Assembly: GCA_023392205.1 (NCBI GenBank)
Contig: JAEVZN010000120.1
Location: 1-6,476, forward strand
DNA: 6,476 bases
DNA from: Pseudomonadota bacterium
GTDB taxonomy: Bacteria > Pseudomonadota > Alphaproteobacteria > Rhizobiales > Xanthobacteraceae
Reading direction: 5' to 3'
This document shows, in pieces, positions 5,914 to 6,476 of this stretch. The notes below the pieces were generated by a model. That model did no database searches. It saw only the letters and a list, made by a program, of their open reading frames with translations, and was not told where the DNA came from. How positions within the stretch are numbered: the first letter of the stretch is position 1; each line of letters opens with the position of its first letter. Made by a program: the position numbers and the translations under genes.

Positions 5914-6476
5914 CACCAGGTGCGTTCGAGCCGCTGGCGGAGGTAAATGGCAATCGCATTCATGCAGATCAGAAACATCAGCAGCACCAGAATAGCAGCT
6001 GAAGTCCGGGCCACGAAGCCGCGTTCGGGGCTGTCGGCCCAGATAAAAATCTGCGTCGGAAGAGCGGTCGAAGCTTCCAGCACGCCGCCGGGCGGCGCGG
6101 TGATGAAGGCGTTCATACCGATTAGCAGCAACGGAGCGGTTTCGCCCAGCGCCTGGGCAAGACCGATGATCGTGCCGGTCAGGATACCCGGCATTGCAAG
6201 CGGCAGGACGTGGTGCATGATCATTTCATGCTTGGAAGCGCCGATCCCCAGAGCACCCTCGCGGATTGAAGGCGGCACCGATTTCAGCGCAGCACGGGTG
6301 GCGATGATGATCGTGGGCAGGGTCATCAGCGACAACACCATGCCGCCAACCAGTGGCGCCGATCTCGGAAGCCCGAAAAACTGAAGAAAGACGGCAAGCC
6401 CGAGCAGACCGAACACCACCGACGGTACAGCCGCAAGATTGTTGATGTTGACCTCGATCAGGTCGGTCCAGCGGTT
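5913..6476 (-). CDS. pstA: Phosphate ABC transporter permease PstA, C-terminal part (cut by window edge)
   Basis: PstA is one of the two inner-membrane permease subunits of the PstSCAB phosphate importer. The frame is open to the last base, so 187 C-terminal residues are visible and the N-terminus is missing. The piece starts in the conserved [20 protein letters not shown] region. It has four strongly hydrophobic stretches, at visible residues about 18-34, 40-64, 97-121 and 158-179. The cytoplasmic EAA loop, which contacts PstB, is clear between the second and third: [13 protein letters not shown] followed by HHVLP (about 73-92). The pattern, including [13 protein letters not shown], favours PstA over PstC. 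It overlaps pstB by one base. The basic tail (RQRLERTW) agrees with a cytoplasmic C-terminus. pstC and phoR presumably lie upstream, outside the window. Confidence 0.95.
   Translation of the reverse strand, partial: NRWTDLIEVNINNLAAVPSVVFGLLGLAVFLQFFGLPRSAPLVGGMVLSLMTLPTIIIATRAALKSVPPSIREGALGIGASKHEMIMHHVLPLAMPGILTGTIIGLAQALGETAPLLLIGMNAFITAPPGGVLEASTALPTQIFIWADSPERGFVARTSAAILVLLMFLICMNAIAIYLRQRLERTW

Overview
This window is a piece of a GC-rich alphaproteobacterial chromosome, most likely from a member of the Hyphomicrobiales (Rhizobiales). Three points support this: a complete gcrA, a cell-cycle regulator confined to Alphaproteobacteria; GANTC sites, the CcrM methylation sequence, beside gcrA; and the gene order pstA-pstB-phoU-phoB. 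All seven protein genes belong to well-known families. There are no mobile genes, CRISPR arrays or RNA genes that I can recognise.

Layout. Positions 1-408 (minus) hold the N-terminal part of hslO (chaperone Hsp33), cut by the window edge. Positions 409-535 are a spacer with a palindromic dispersed repeat. Positions 536-2658 (minus) are argD and argF, two arginine biosynthesis genes overlapping by one base. Positions 2659-3048 form a divergent control region between argD and gcrA. It carries a near-consensus sigma70 promoter for argDF, a leader hairpin, a DnaA-box-like site and three GANTC sites, two of which form a perfect inverted repeat. Positions 3049-3549 (plus) are gcrA. Positions 3550-3600 hold a strong hairpin between convergent genes. 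Positions 3601-6476 (minus) are the end of a phosphate operon, pstA (partial) - pstB - phoU - phoB.

How the parts work together. PstA and PstB are the permease and ATPase of the high-affinity phosphate ABC transporter. PhoU conveys transporter state to the sensor kinase (not in the window), which phosphorylates PhoB. ArgD makes N-acetylornithine, and ArgF turns ornithine into citrulline. GcrA works with sigma70 at promoters carrying methylated GANTC sites.

The main point of interest is the 390-base argD-gcrA spacer. In Caulobacter, DnaA activates gcrA and GcrA acts through methylated GANTC; candidate sites for both are visible here. No undescribed system is evident; the rest is ordinary conserved core genome.
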